Below are positions 47,998-57,858 of a stretch of DNA of 64,000 nt, piece by piece; within the stretch, counting starts at the first letter, position 1, and every line of letters starts with the position of its first letter. The DNA comes from a bacterium. GTDB lineage: Bacteria > SZUA-182 > DTGQ01. A program made the position numbers and the translations under genes. Below the pieces are notes generated by a model. It saw nothing but the letters and a program-made list of their open reading frames with translations. It did not search any database and was not told where the DNA came from. The DNA lies in contig JBFLZW010000087.1 in the NCBI GenBank assembly GCA_040755755.1, positions 41,638-105,637 of the forward strand, read 5' to 3'.

Positions 47998-50070
47998 TCA
48001 AGATCCTCCGGAGCATAATTCCTCTCTATAACACCTTTCATCAACAGCCTGAGCAGTTTCGACAATTTCCAGAGCGGCATATTCATTGGAGAAGGCCCGA
48101 AAAGGCGTCCCGCCACTATCATAGAATCTTCCGAAAAACTCCAGAAGGGTCAACCTGGCTGGATGGATAAATGCTCCAAGAATATTCATGATAAAATTAA
48201 ACATATGACCTAAAATGAGAACAGACGCAATCATACATGGCCATATAACCGGAATTTTAAATAGAAAGGCTATAATATTAAAGGCCATACCGACTATGGT
48301 GGTGGTCAATCCAAGGGCCAGGAGACGGGAATAGGAGAGGCAGTCTCCAATAAACCCTGCCAGGCCGTAACTGCCGACAATACCATATAAACTCGCTATT
48401 CCTGTCAAGAACTTGGCGAGCAAAAGCTCCTCATTCCGTCCTTGAGTCAAGACCAGACCGACTGCACCCCCGATAAAAAGAATGAATCCCACTTTGTACA
48501 ACAAAGGATTTACCGTGGTAAAAAGGGAAGAAATAAGGATTATGGCACCTGAAAGATATGGATACCAAAGAATACCATCAAATAGGGCATTTTTTATATT
48601 TCCCTGCCGTATTTCTTTTACAACCTTCAAAAAAATACCATAAAACTGGTTCAGAACACCGATGAAAATGGCAATAACCAGGGCAACTAACGGCTTCCCC
48701 ATTGGATCAAGAATAACTAAGCTATCCCTTAAGATAAGAAGAGGATTGGATGCGGAGAGATATTTGGCCGAAACCAGATCTCCACCCCAGGAGCCGGTTA
48801 TGAGCCCGAAAAAGGTAGTCGAGAAACCTGCATACCAGAAAAGCCGTAAAAATCTGACCAGTCTTTTTTCTTGGTTATATTTCCTGATCAGGAAGGTACA
48901 AAGGCCAACCAGCATAATTCCGTAGAGAACATCTCCGAGGCAGATGCCAAAGAAGGATAAAAAGGTCCAAAAAATGAAAGGAGTTGGATCCAGAGCAAAA
49001 TAGTTGGGGTAGCCAAACATCTCGACAAGAAGCTCAACTGGCCTGAAGATTCTGTTATTTTTTAATGAGACCGGGACATTATCTGACGATTCCGGAGAAG
49101 AAAATGTGTAGCTGATATCTTGAAAAAGAGAGCCAAGCCCTTCATCCAATGCCTTTACATCCTGAGTACGAACAAAGCCTTCCAAAATTACCGTATGCGG
49201 AGTCTGTAAAAAATTCTTCTGAACTTCGTGGAAGGACTTTTTATTCTGGTAATCTTCCAGCAAAATCCTGACATGCACTCTGTGCCTGAGATATTCTCCG
49301 ATCCTGCCGACAATCTTTTCCTGTTCCAGCTTCAGCTTTTCTGACTCTTTTCTCAATTCCTGACATCGCTCACTCACGGTTACGGTTAAGGGCGGCAGGG
49401 ACACGGGTATGAAATGAGTGCCGATGAGAATATCATTGATCTGCTCTTGTATACCCTTTAACCCGATAACAAGGATTAATCGCGAAGATTTGTCTTCCGA
49501 CAGAGTTTCAAGGTGCAAGCTATCAAGGTATTCTTCCGCCTTGCTTAAGAAGGTTTCATAATCATTGCGATTCATTTTCCCCAGTAAGGCGAAAGTTTTT
49601 TTACTCTCTCGAACGAGAGCAGGCGGGAAAGAGATAGCGGTGTAAGGCTCGATTTCCTTCAGCTCATGAGCTATCTCCTCTTCTCTCTTTTTACTATCCT
49701 CAAAACTCTTGTCGAGTGCTCTTACTTTCTTAAGTAATCCTTCGACATCGAGGCTGTGTGCTTCCTCCACATCTGATTGGGTGGCAAAGGTTGTAGGTGT
49801 AGTAGTAAAAAGGGATATGAGACCTTTGTTTTCAGGATGGAATTTATGGAAAAAGTCAAGAATGGAGTTTAGTTGAACGATCCTCTGATCATATTCCGTA
49901 GTATCGACTGATATCAAATTACTTTCATGGTTGCCGTTTTCTTCGAGCTTTAAAGATGGTCTGAGATCGACGACATGTAAAACACCTTTTTTCATTAAGA
50001 AGGAGCGAAGTTCCTCCTCCCTGCTTTTTAAGCATACAATGGATACCTTCGTCATCTTCTCAATAGCCAT
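47998..50070 (-). CDS. atpI (V-type): V/A-type ATPase membrane subunit I (a-subunit homologue)
   Basis: 690 aa. The N-terminal 350 residues are cytoplasmic with coiled coils (KLKLEQEKIVGRIGEYLRHR); the rest has about seven membrane helices. LSYSRLLALGLTTTIVGMAF contains the essential arginine facing the K ring, as in NtpI. FFGICLGDVLYGIMLVG is also conserved. It forms the ion half-channels. It follows the small H/G subunit by 41 bp. Confidence 0.93.
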   Translation of the reverse strand: MAIEKMTKVSIVCLKSREEELRSFLMKKGVLHVVDLRPSLKLEENGNHESNLISVDTTEYDQRIVQLNSILDFFHKFHPENKGLISLFTTTPTTFATQSDVEEAHSLDVEGLLKKVRALDKSFEDSKKREEEIAHELKEIEPYTAISFPPALVRESKKTFALLGKMNRNDYETFLSKAEEYLDSLHLETLSEDKSSRLILVIGLKGIQEQINDILIGTHFIPVSLPPLTVTVSERCQELRKESEKLKLEQEKIVGRIGEYLRHRVHVRILLEDYQNKKSFHEVQKNFLQTPHTVILEGFVRTQDVKALDEGLGSLFQDISYTFSSPESSDNVPVSLKNNRIFRPVELLVEMFGYPNYFALDPTPFIFWTFLSFFGICLGDVLYGIMLVGLCTFLIRKYNQEKRLVRFLRLFWYAGFSTTFFGLITGSWGGDLVSAKYLSASNPLLILRDSLVILDPMGKPLVALVIAIFIGVLNQFYGIFLKVVKEIRQGNIKNALFDGILWYPYLSGAIILISSLFTTVNPLLYKVGFILFIGGAVGLVLTQGRNEELLLAKFLTGIASLYGIVGSYGLAGFIGDCLSYSRLLALGLTTTIVGMAFNIIAFLFKIPVIWPCMIASVLILGHMFNFIMNILGAFIHPARLTLLEFFGRFYDSGGTPFRAFSNEYAALEIVETAQAVDERCYREELCSGGS

Positions 50071-50111
50071 AGCTGTCTATCCTTAGTTTGCTGTTATTTA
50101 TTGTTGAATTA

Positions 50112-50411
50112 TTATATATGACTGAGGACCATTTCTATTGCTTTATCGATATGATGAGAGGAGTTTGCCTTCATATTTTTTAAAACAGCCTCTTTTTTTT
50201 GGGCCTCCTCTGTGCTCAGAGATGAAAGCCTCCGATTCCACTGGGCCTGTAAAGCTTTTTTTTCCTGAGCAAGCTTGTTTTCCCAATCTTTCTCGATCTT
50301 TTTTCTTTCTTCTTCCTGGCTTATTAAAAGCTCCTGACCTCTTTTTTGGGCTTTTTGAATAATATCATCAGCTTCTTTTTCGAAATCCAGTACTTTTTCT
50401 AAGGTATTCAT
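50112..50411 (-). CDS. atpH (V-type): V/A-type ATPase subunit H/G (peripheral stalk)
   Basis: 99 aa, highly charged, single coiled coil (EKEADDIIQKAQKRGQELLI, then SQEEERKKIEKDWENKLAQE). It is the expected first gene in archaeal-type H-I-K-E-C-F-A-B-D order and pairs with E. Identification is from position, length and composition. Confidence 0.85.
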   Translation of the reverse strand: MNTLEKVLDFEKEADDIIQKAQKRGQELLISQEEERKKIEKDWENKLAQEKKALQAQWNRRLSSLSTEEAQKKEAVLKNMKANSSHHIDKAIEMVLSHI

Positions 50412-50786
50412 TTTGATAATCAGACCATCCTTAATGAGAATTAACCAACTTTAGTGAAACCAAGAAATTATTCAATTCTGAGATTTATTCGCCAAATCAG
50501 AAATCAATCTGACTCCACTTATTATCGTGCTTCTATCGGTACAGTCTGTTCATCAAAGGCAAGAAAAAAAGAAGGGAAGAGCCCACTATCCCCCCCATAC
50601 CGGCTTTTTAAATTGTATTTAGTATATTTCAGAACTTGAATATTGTCAAGATGATTGACAACAATTTCAGAAGATAGACACCACGAGGAAGATTATACTG
50701 TATTACAGCAGCCTTTCACTACCGGCCACTTTTTTAAAAATAGATTGAGAGTGCCTCAGCAGTCACTCATGATATACTCTAACTAA

Positions 50787-50966
50787 CTGAAACAAATTAA
50801 ACTTACGATCGGTAAAAATGATGGATTAAAAGAAAACATGAAGCTCATTATCTATGGTGCTCTCGATAATGACCAAAATCAAACAGGCGATTATGCTATT
50901 CTTGGAGAGGCTGAAGTAAGCGAAGTCAGGGAAACGTACTCATTTTGGAAGGCGATTGCACGGTGA
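50787..50966 (+). pseudogene. Fragment of an unknown protein gene
   Basis: 59 codons open after a TAA, without a start codon at the beginning: IKLTIGKNDGLKENMKLIIY, GALDNDQNQTGDYAILGEAE, VSEVRETYSFWKAIAR. The pattern (mKLIIYxx...GDYAILGEAEVxEVRxxYS) recalls a small beta-barrel domain at the end of surface or flagellar accessory proteins, but this is weak. Probably the 3' end of a lost gene. Confidence 0.35.
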
Positions 50967-51029
50967 AGTGTCCCGGCGGCAAGTAGGGTGATGAGAGGGG
51001 AGAAAGGGGCATCTCCTTGGAGCTCCCTG

Positions 51030-51060
51030 AAGTTTACATAATCATTATTTATGTAAACTT
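51030..51060. repeat. 12-bp perfect hairpin
   Basis: AAGTTTACATAA (51030-51041) pairs with TTATGTAAACTT (51049-51060), loop of 7 nt. Not followed by a T-tract; possibly an element end. Confidence 0.6.
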
Positions 51061-51107
51061 AGTGGTTCTCTCGCTCAGTAAATACCGCAGGAAGAGTCCG
51101 GCCAGTT

Positions 51108-51316
51108 AGGTGTTAACCTGAATGGCACTTACCTAAGACAAGAAGGGGGATACGAAGAGCACGAAGAGAGAGAAAGAGCGGCGGGTCCCTGCCCTGGACC
51201 CTGACCCTTTAAAAAGTTTAATCTCTGCGTGGTCTTCGTGTCCTTGGTGCGCCCTTTCTGTTCTCATAAGGAGAGGCTTGGCCTGTGTAAGTGCCATTCG
51301 GCTTGGCTTAACACCT
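51108..51316. mobile_element. MITE-like element related to that at 39.6 kb
   Basis: AGGTGTTAA and GAATGGCACTTACCTAAG (51120-51137) on the left are mirrored by GTGTAAGTGCCATTC (51285-51299) and TTAACACCT on the right. The inside has ACGAAGAGCACGAAGAG facing CTGCGTGGTCTTCGTGTCCT. About 200 bp, no ORF. Confidence 0.65.
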
Positions 51317-52108
51317 GCGGGGAGAGGGTTGGGGGGGAGGGACGTTCATGGTTTCCTCTGTTTTATTTTTAACAAAACGATGTTTTACCATTACTTATCA
51401 TCTAATAACTTATTGAAATAAGTATAATTTATTGAATATACATTACCTGTTACATTAAGCTACTACCGATAAGAAGCTGTTTAATTTAAGATATGGACTT
51501 CATATGAATAATAAATCAACTATAAGCCTGTAAAATCAATATATTAAACATGCTAATATCAGGTATAAGTTGAATACTTATCTTTGATAAATAAATAAAT
51601 TATGATGTTATCCTTATTAACACCCGAAGATATTCCAGGCAAGACCATAAAAACGTAACGGATGTAAAAATATACCGTCTGAATTTTAAACTGGAGGATC
51701 AGGCCTTAATATTGGCGTGAGTCTTTTTTCTGACCAGGTGAAACAAATGATTTCCTGGCTTAAAAGGGGGTGACTTTGCAGTACATAACTTTTTACCCAA
51801 TATCATAGGGGTCTTCGTAGATGTGACCTATTGTCGCGAGAATAGAGGAGGTAAAATCAAGGTAGAATTATGAAGGTAATTGGTTTTGGCAAAGCTTGTT
51901 CGTAAGGCTTAAGCAGGGAAAATCAATCCGGTTGGAGGGGGGATTCATTGATTTCATCAGACACGCTCATGCCGGGAACAGGGTAAGAAGGTATGGCATT
52001 GATATTGCAAACTCAGACTTCGCAAGGCGGCGTCTTGAGCTTACAGTAATTACAGGTCAGATAATTTTTATGGTTAGGATGGTTAGTAATGGTTAGAGAG
52101 GAGTAGTC

Positions 52109-52990
52109 ATGAAAAAGAGTATTGTTTCGGCTGTTCTGTTTATATTTTTTTTCTCAATGAGTTCTTTTTTACCGTTTGGAACTGCCAAAGCTCAAACAAC
52201 AACCACCGGTCTTGGGTATAATCCCTTCCTCTTTTCGGGAGGACTGGGGCACTTGAATCCTTATTTACTCTATGGTCTTCTCGGCAATTCCGGGACAACA
52301 GGAACCACCACTACAGGAAATCTGGGCTTCCCCTTCTCCTTCCCCTTCATGGGCATGGGCGGCATGGGAGGTTTCGGCCGCTTTAATCCCTATCTGTACA
52401 GCGGTCTGCTGGGCAATCTTGGCACTACGGGAACGACAAGCACGACGCCGACCACGGGCAGTTTTGGTTTTCCCTATTCCCTCATGGGCGGCATGGGAGG
52501 TTTCGGCCGCTTTAATCCCTATCTGTACAGCGGTCTGCTGGGCAATCTTGGCACTACGGGAACGACAAGCACGACGCCGACCACGGGCAGTTTTGGTTTT
52601 CCCTATTCCCTCATGGGCGGCATGGGAGGCTTTGGCCATCTGAATCCCTATCTGTATTCAGGGCTGCTTGGTAATACGGGGCTGTTTGGCAGCACCACCA
52701 GCAGTTTGTCGAGTAATCCCTATCTCCCCTTTGGATTCATGGGTGGTATGATGGGGATGGGCGGTATGATGGGAATGGGATATCCCGGCCTTTATAGCAG
52801 CCTGTTAAGCTCTCTTCTGCCTCCTGCAACCACACCGGTGGTAACCCCAACGGTCCCTGTTCCGGCGGCTACTGCACCGGCAGCAACCGTTATTCCGGCA
52901 GCAACCGTTATTCCGGCAGCAACGGTCACTCCGGCAGCAACCGTTGTCCCAGTGAGTACAATACCGGTAGCTACGGCTGTTGCACTGTAA
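52109..52990 (+). CDS. Secreted Gly-rich protein with perfect 43-residue repeats
   Basis: 293 aa, with AGAGAGGAG before the ATG. Signal peptide MKKSIVSAVLFIFFFSMSSF... cleaved near AKA|Q. The body repeats FNPYLYSGLLGNLGTTGTTS, TTPTTGSFGFPYSLMGGMGG, FGR; two 129-bp units (from 52361 and 52490) are identical by eye and a third is partial. The tail consists of PAATVIPAATV-type repeats. No cysteine or catalytic motif. Low complexity, Gly/Thr/Tyr richness and the signal suggest a structural extracellular protein. No known family recognised. Confidence 0.75.
   Translation: MKKSIVSAVLFIFFFSMSSFLPFGTAKAQTTTTGLGYNPFLFSGGLGHLNPYLLYGLLGNSGTTGTTTTGNLGFPFSFPFMGMGGMGGFGRFNPYLYSGLLGNLGTTGTTSTTPTTGSFGFPYSLMGGMGGFGRFNPYLYSGLLGNLGTTGTTSTTPTTGSFGFPYSLMGGMGGFGHLNPYLYSGLLGNTGLFGSTTSSLSSNPYLPFGFMGGMMGMGGMMGMGYPGLYSSLLSSLLPPATTPVVTPTVPVPAATAPAATVIPAATVIPAATVTPAATVVPVSTIPVATAVAL
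52361..52640 (+). repeat. 129-bp perfect tandem repeat
   Basis: The unit beginning GGCATGGGAGGTTTCGGCCG recurs at 52361 and 52490 with a diverging third start at 52619. The period of 129 bp is 43 codons. Confidence 0.85.
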
Positions 52991-53325
52991 TTTATGACAT
53001 ATTGTGTGTATATCCGAATAAGCTATTGATATAATTGCAGTAAAGTTATTATATCGGTTTTAAACTCTTCCCTCTCGCTTCTTTTTCAATCAAAAAGAAG
53101 CGAGAGGTTATTTTTCCAGTTTCCACAAAATTATTTTTTCCCACCCGAGTTTTATCAGACAAAGCACAGGCCAAAAACAGAAATGGTATTACCCTCATGA
53201 AAGGGTTTATACCCTGTATCGTTCATTCTTTTTATGGTTCTTACAGCATAATATATATACTCATGCTGCTTGCTCTCCTCGAGGGGTATTGCCAGCAGGG
53301 AGTCAGGATGATGAAAGGAGAGATA
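52991..53325. other. Spacer between two surface-protein genes
   Basis: 335 bp with the terminator at 53071-53115. The following gene could start as early as 53197, but the signal peptide and ribosome site support 53326. No other feature seen. Confidence 0.4.
53071..53115 (+). terminator. Rho-independent terminator
   Basis: CCTCTCGCTTCTTTTT (53071-53086), loop CAATC, AAAAAGAAGCGAGAGG (53092-53107), then TTATTTTT. A 16-bp perfect stem 80 bp after the Gly-rich protein gene. Confidence 0.85.
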
Positions 53326-55773
53326 ATGGAGAATAAAAAAGTAATGATTACACAGATCCTTACTGTATTTTTATTTTTTTCCCTCTGCTTTTGGGGGGCA
53401 GGAAAGCCATCGGCTTCTCAGGCTGCATCTGGCGAGGTATCGGCCGCTCTATCACCAGCGGTTATCGTTGAAGCGGACCCCGCCATCTATCCGCCTCAGG
53501 AGGAGGTGCCGGTATCTCAGGCTGTTCGCGTTACGTTCAATAAAAACATGGATCAGGCAACGACCCGGTCAGCCTTTGCCCTGTACCGGATTTCTGGAGC
53601 CGGTGAGCATCTTTTGGTTGACGGAATTTGTCAGGTTACGGGCAATGTTCTTACCTTTACCCCATTCCACCCCCTGGCCGCAGACTCCATCTACCAGGTG
53701 GCCCTGAGCTTGAAAGCCACTGATGCGAGCGGCCAAAATTTGCAGGGCATCCAGAATACCCCTCCAGCGCAAGGAGATATCCTCTGGTATTTTGTCACTG
53801 TAGCCGATGCTATTCCTCCGGAGATTACCGATTGCTCACCTGCTTCGGAAGATAGGGATATTTCTCCTCCGACTGAGATCAGGTTTCATGTCCGGGATAA
53901 TAACGCGGGCGTGGATCCTGGTTCTCTGGCAGTGAAAATCAATGGCCAACAGGTGGCCCCTGTTCTCAGCCCAATGTCAAAGAAGGACTTACAGGTAGTA
54001 TATTCTCCGGATACTCCTTTCCCGTATGGCGAGAGAATCACGGTTTCCATTTATGCCAGGGATTATGTGGGTAATCCCGTTGAACAGTCCTATTCATTCA
54101 CCACCATGAGCAGGCCGGATCGATCCTGGTCCCTGGAGCATAAGGCCCTGACGGATGTTGCCGCTCTGGCTATCGACAGCCAGGACCAGCTCTGGGTGGC
54201 TTTGCGGCAAGGCCCCGATGGCAGCACCGGCGGGGTCAGAATGTTTGATGGCAGCCGCTGGCACCTGTACGCCTCGGCAGGGGAGGTATTCATTGATAAT
54301 GCAACAGCCATAGCCGTTGACAGCCGGGATCAGGTATGGGTTGGCCTTGGGACGGATGAGGCTGCGGGGGATGATCCGAATGCTGTCCCCAAGCTGGCAA
54401 AATATAATGGACAGAATTGGACACTCTACACCGCCAAAGCCCTTGGTGTTTCCTCTGAAGAAGAAATCAATGAAATAGCCGTCGATTTTCAGAATCACCT
54501 CTGGATCGCCACATCCTCAAGCGGAGTGATTGAGTTTGACGGGAATTTCAGCCTGCCGCGGGGACTGGAAGATACCGGCCAGGAGGATATCCAGGTCAGG
54601 GCAATTGCCCCTGGACCGGACAACGATATTTGGGTTGGAACCGACCTTTACGGGGTCCTGCGGTTAGGCGCGGTCGGGGGATGGGTGCAGTATGCTTTTT
54701 CGGTCCGCGGCCGGGATCCGGTTGATTTTATCGTCAACGACCTGGCTGTCGGTACTGATGGAAAAGTGTGGGCAGCCACCAGCTCAGGTCTATTGCAGCT
54801 TTCTCCGGATGATGAGGCAGGTGGAGGATGGAAGTGCCTGATCCCCAATAATTTCGTTCATGCCGTGGCTGTAGACAGGCGATCGGGAAATATCTGGATT
54901 GGAACGGAGCGGGGGCTTCTCAGGCTCGACAGCCAATCGAACCAGGTAAATTTTTTGCCAGATGAGCCATACTATCCTCTTGCAGCCGAGGCTGTTACCC
55001 ATATAGCCATAAATCCCAACCCCGGTCATCCAGAAATCTGGGTTGCCGGCACTGACTCACTGGCCAGGAGAGATGAAAATGCACCTCGGATTATTTCCAG
55101 TCTACCGAAAGGCGGAGCTCAAAATGTAGCTGAAAATACTTCTATTACCATATACTTTTCCGAGGCCATGGATCCAAATTCCAGGGCATTTTTCAACCTG
55201 TATGACTCTCGCCATAAGCCCGTTTCAGGCAGTGCCATAATTGACGGAGATACCTTGACATTTGCTCTTCCTCCAGGCGCATCTTTGCTGGAGGGTGAGA
55301 CCTACACACTCATCGCCGCCTCTCAGATGCAGGATCTGGCCGGTAACAGGCTCGATGGAGATCGGGATGGACTGGGAGGAGAGCCGGAGGATACCTGCTC
55401 GCTTGTTTTTACGGTCGAGAAGAAGGCCGTACCACTTCCTTCCAGTGAAGGATGGCTATCCGCTTACAGCGGAGGATGGAGCGGTGCGGGTTTTGGTTTT
55501 CCAGGTTCTCCTGCCGGACTTTTCGGCACTCAGATCATCCCCCTGAATCCGTGGTCCGGCCTGAGCCCGATGTCCGGTTTTAGTTCATGGTCTGTTTTCA
55601 ATCCTCTGTCCGGCTTTGATTCGCAATTTCAAAACAACTGGGGGGCCTCTTTCGGTCAGGGAATCTCTTTTAATCAGTTTGGCTTTCAGGGATGGAGCAG
55701 CAATAGCTGGTCTACCCAGCCTCTGGGGAATACACTGCGCAATTTTCTCCCGGGAGGTCTTGGTTCTAACTGA
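53326..55773 (+). CDS. Secreted Big_5 / beta-propeller protein with Gly/Trp-rich tail
   Basis: 815 aa from ATG 53326 (AAAGGAGAG upstream). Signal peptide (ILTVFLFFSLCFWGAG..SASQA). Order: Big_5 Ig-like domain (VPVSQAVRVTFNKNMDQATT), a second Ig-like domain (PPEITDCSPASEDRDI), about six Reg_prop-like propeller blades with repeated xxxDxxxxLWVAT/IWVGT (AIDSQDQLWVALRQ, AVDFQNHLWIATSS), another Big_5 domain (VAENTSITIYFSEAMDPNSR), and a 100-residue tail rich in Gly, Ser, Trp, Phe (SGLSPMSGFSSWSVFNPLSG). The tail resembles in style the neighbouring repeat proteins. Likely a surface or matrix protein; the ligand is unknown. Confidence 0.8.
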   Translation: MENKKVMITQILTVFLFFSLCFWGAGKPSASQAASGEVSAALSPAVIVEADPAIYPPQEEVPVSQAVRVTFNKNMDQATTRSAFALYRISGAGEHLLVDGICQVTGNVLTFTPFHPLAADSIYQVALSLKATDASGQNLQGIQNTPPAQGDILWYFVTVADAIPPEITDCSPASEDRDISPPTEIRFHVRDNNAGVDPGSLAVKINGQQVAPVLSPMSKKDLQVVYSPDTPFPYGERITVSIYARDYVGNPVEQSYSFTTMSRPDRSWSLEHKALTDVAALAIDSQDQLWVALRQGPDGSTGGVRMFDGSRWHLYASAGEVFIDNATAIAVDSRDQVWVGLGTDEAAGDDPNAVPKLAKYNGQNWTLYTAKALGVSSEEEINEIAVDFQNHLWIATSSSGVIEFDGNFSLPRGLEDTGQEDIQVRAIAPGPDNDIWVGTDLYGVLRLGAVGGWVQYAFSVRGRDPVDFIVNDLAVGTDGKVWAATSSGLLQLSPDDEAGGGWKCLIPNNFVHAVAVDRRSGNIWIGTERGLLRLDSQSNQVNFLPDEPYYPLAAEAVTHIAINPNPGHPEIWVAGTDSLARRDENAPRIISSLPKGGAQNVAENTSITIYFSEAMDPNSRAFFNLYDSRHKPVSGSAIIDGDTLTFALPPGASLLEGETYTLIAASQMQDLAGNRLDGDRDGLGGEPEDTCSLVFTVEKKAVPLPSSEGWLSAYSGGWSGAGFGFPGSPAGLFGTQIIPLNPWSGLSPMSGFSSWSVFNPLSGFDSQFQNNWGASFGQGISFNQFGFQGWSSNSWSTQPLGNTLRNFLPGGLGSN

Positions 55774-55810
55774 TTGTCCGCCATTGACGGGCAGGACGAA
55801 TGAAGTGAGA

Positions 55811-55851
55811 GCCCCCTGAAGCACTCTGAGATTGAGACTGCTTCAGGGGGC
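55811..55851 (+). terminator. Terminator-like hairpin
   Basis: GCCCCCTGAAGCA (55811-55823) pairs with TGCTTCAGGGGGC (55839-55851), followed by TTGAAATTTT. It lies 38 bp after the propeller gene stop. Confidence 0.65.
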
Positions 55852-55854
55852 TTG

Positions 55855-56046
55855 AAATTTTATCGCTCATATATGGTAGCCATCACACTGTTTGGATCTG
55901 ATGCCTTTAGCGAAGTGAAAGTCCTATAGATGGGATTTCCCGCAGAGGCGCAGAGAAAATAATTTGTCTTTTTTACCTCTGCGTCTCTGCGTCTCTGCGG
56001 GAGAAATATTACTGTGTTGTCTTACCAATATGAGCGAATTTTATTT
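55855..56046. mobile_element. MITE-like element with CGCAGAG core
   Basis: Outer arms: TATCGCTCATATATGGTAG (from 55861) and CTTACCAATATGAGCGAAT (from 56021) are imperfect inverted copies. Inside, TTTCCCGCAGAGGCGCAGAG faces CTCTGCGTCTCTGCGTCTCT then GCGGGAGAAA. No ORF. Same architecture as the 39.6-kb element but different outer ends. Confidence 0.6.
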
Positions 56047-56412
56047 ATGCGGTGTTTCCGCCACGGCACAGGATAACGCCGTGCGCCACTGACCACTGAT
56101 AACTCACCTTGTTCCCGGTTTGATCAAGGAGTTCATTTTTCCCGGTAATTCCTCTGATGGGAAAGCACACTTATTCCGATATCTGTAAAGAGAGGGGATA
56201 TTCTGGCTATTTAAGGTGTACTTCATGGTATTAACCCTGGTTTATTTCTTCCCTGATTTTTCTGACAGGAGTGTATGATGTGACCTCATCCGGGGCTGCA
56301 CACTCCAGGCTGAAAAAGCCTTGTGGCTCCCGGCTGAAGTATAGCTGACAAATCAACAACAGGCAGATAATGGTTCCAATTGTCTGTGTGACTACCCTGA
56401 TGGAGCATATTC
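56047..56412. other. Intergenic region before the sigma-54 activator gene
   Basis: About 365 bp with a CCACTGACCACTGAT repeat at 56086-56101 (GGCCACT family). No ORF and no clear -24/-12 or -35/-10 promoter seen. Confidence 0.4.
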
Positions 56413-57858
56413 ATGTGGAAAGTTTTACTGGTCGATCAGAATAACTGGTTTGCTGATGAGGTAGCCCAGCGAATCGAGGGGAGTGATAAAAAACTGGTAA
56501 TCGCCCGCGATGCGGACACTGCGATTAAAATGCTCCAGGGTGAGCAATTTCATCTGATCGTCATCAGCGACGAGCTTCCTGACAGGGGCTGTTTTCGAAT
56601 CCTTGAACTGGCCATGATGATCGATGAAGCCATGCCGGTAAACCTGATTCTTCTTCAATATCAATTGGAGGATTTCAAGGACATTATTAAACCCTACACC
56701 TGGAGTGTGCTGGAGGGTGTGGTTACGGTTGACACTCTTCTCAATACTATTCACAATACGATCAAAGAAATAAAGCTTAACCATAAGATCCGTTATTTAA
56801 CCCATACTCAGAAATATATTTGTAAATTCGATAACATCGTCGGGGTCAGCCCAAAAATTCAGGAAGTATTCTCTTTTATCAAAAAGGTGGCCAAAAGTGA
56901 TTCTACGGTGCTTATTCAGGGAGAGACAGGAACAGGGAAGGAATTGATCGCCGCGGCTTTGCATTACAACAGCCTGCGGTGCCAGGAGAATTTTGTAGCG
57001 GTAAATTGTGCCACTCTGAATGAGAATCTTCTGGAGAGCGAGCTTTTTGGTCATGAGAAGGGTTCTTTCACCGGCGCTCACAATCTGAGGATTGGTCGAT
57101 TTGAACAGGCAAATTGCGGAACGCTGTTCCTCGATGAGGTTGGGGAAATGAGCCTGTCGGTTCAGGCCAAGGTTTTACGGGTATTACAGAAACAGGAATT
57201 TGAACGGGTTGGAGGCAGCAAGACAATCAAGGTGAATGTCAGAGTGATTGCGGCCACGAACCGTGATTTGCTGAAAGAGGTCAGCGAGGGCAGATTCCGG
57301 CAGGATCTTTATTACCGCTTAAGTGTCATTCCCATTACTATTCCTCCCCTGCGGGAGAGAAAAGAGGATATTGCCCCCCTGGCTGCCTACTTTTTCAACA
57401 AGTATAAAAAAAGGGGAGGGAAAGAATTAATTGGTTTCCATCCGGCCTGTTATACCATACTTGAAAAGTACCATTGGCCGGGCAATGTCCGGGAGCTGGA
57501 AAATGTTATCGAACGGGCCGTCCTGGTCACCAGTAATGAATCTATTTTACCGGAAGATCTCCTGATACCGAATACGCTCCGGCCAGATTCGAATACTCTG
57601 CAATCCAATCCATTGCCTGGCAGGCCAGCGGCACAGAGCCATGACAGCGGCCATGATGATGGTTTTCATCTCGTCCTGCCTCCTGGAGGAGTAAGTTTAA
57701 AGGCCGTCGAACAGGAACTTATCATTCAGGCTCTGCGGATGAGTAAGGGAGTTCAGAAAGATGCAGCCAGGTTACTTGGAATCAGTTGCCGGGTGATTAA
57801 CTATAAAATCAAAAAGTATCGATTGCAGGAATCAGGAAAGCCTTTCAGAAAAGAATGA
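56413..57858 (+). CDS. Sigma-54-dependent activator (NtrC family) with degenerate receiver
   Basis: 481 aa. Receiver residues 1-120, but the acidic pocket is VDQNN and the phospho-acceptor position is Ser52 ([12 protein letters not shown]), so phosphorylation is doubtful. AAA+ domain about 150-385: Walker [17 protein letters not shown] (a GAFTGA variant able to contact sigma-54), Walker [12 protein letters not shown]. The C-terminal Fis-type helix-turn-helix ends [19 protein letters not shown]. It would activate sigma-54 promoters. The stop overlaps the HDOD gene (ATGA), so the two are co-translated. Confidence 0.9.
   Translation: MWKVLLVDQNNWFADEVAQRIEGSDKKLVIARDADTAIKMLQGEQFHLIVISDELPDRGCFRILELAMMIDEAMPVNLILLQYQLEDFKDIIKPYTWSVLEGVVTVDTLLNTIHNTIKEIKLNHKIRYLTHTQKYICKFDNIVGVSPKIQEVFSFIKKVAKSDSTVLIQGETGTGKELIAAALHYNSLRCQENFVAVNCATLNENLLESELFGHEKGSFTGAHNLRIGRFEQANCGTLFLDEVGEMSLSVQAKVLRVLQKQEFERVGGSKTIKVNVRVIAATNRDLLKEVSEGRFRQDLYYRLSVIPITIPPLRERKEDIAPLAAYFFNKYKKRGGKELIGFHPACYTILEKYHWPGNVRELENVIERAVLVTSNESILPEDLLIPNTLRPDSNTLQSNPLPGRPAAQSHDSGHDDGFHLVLPPGGVSLKAVEQELIIQALRMSKGVQKDAARLLGISCRVINYKIKKYRLQESGKPFRKE

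Larger units (their letters stand above)
50412..52108. other. 1.7-kb gene-poor region with repeats and remnants
   Basis: No convincing complete gene. It holds an ORF fragment (50787-50966), a 12-bp hairpin (51030-51060), a MITE-like element (51108-51316) and a long AT-rich stretch (51350-51700) before the surface-protein locus. A weak 66-codon frame at 51896-52096 lacks support. Confidence 0.5.

Noticed and set aside
51860..52096. c-di-GMP or other riboswitch before the Gly-rich protein gene
   Set aside because: GGCAAAGC and AAGGCTTAAGC looked suggestive, but the consensus GEMM core and tetraloop receptor are not present.
52265..52643. Long overlapping frames on both strands with repeats
   Set aside because: They are shadow frames of the 129-bp tandem repeat; only the frame with signal peptide and ribosome site is credible.
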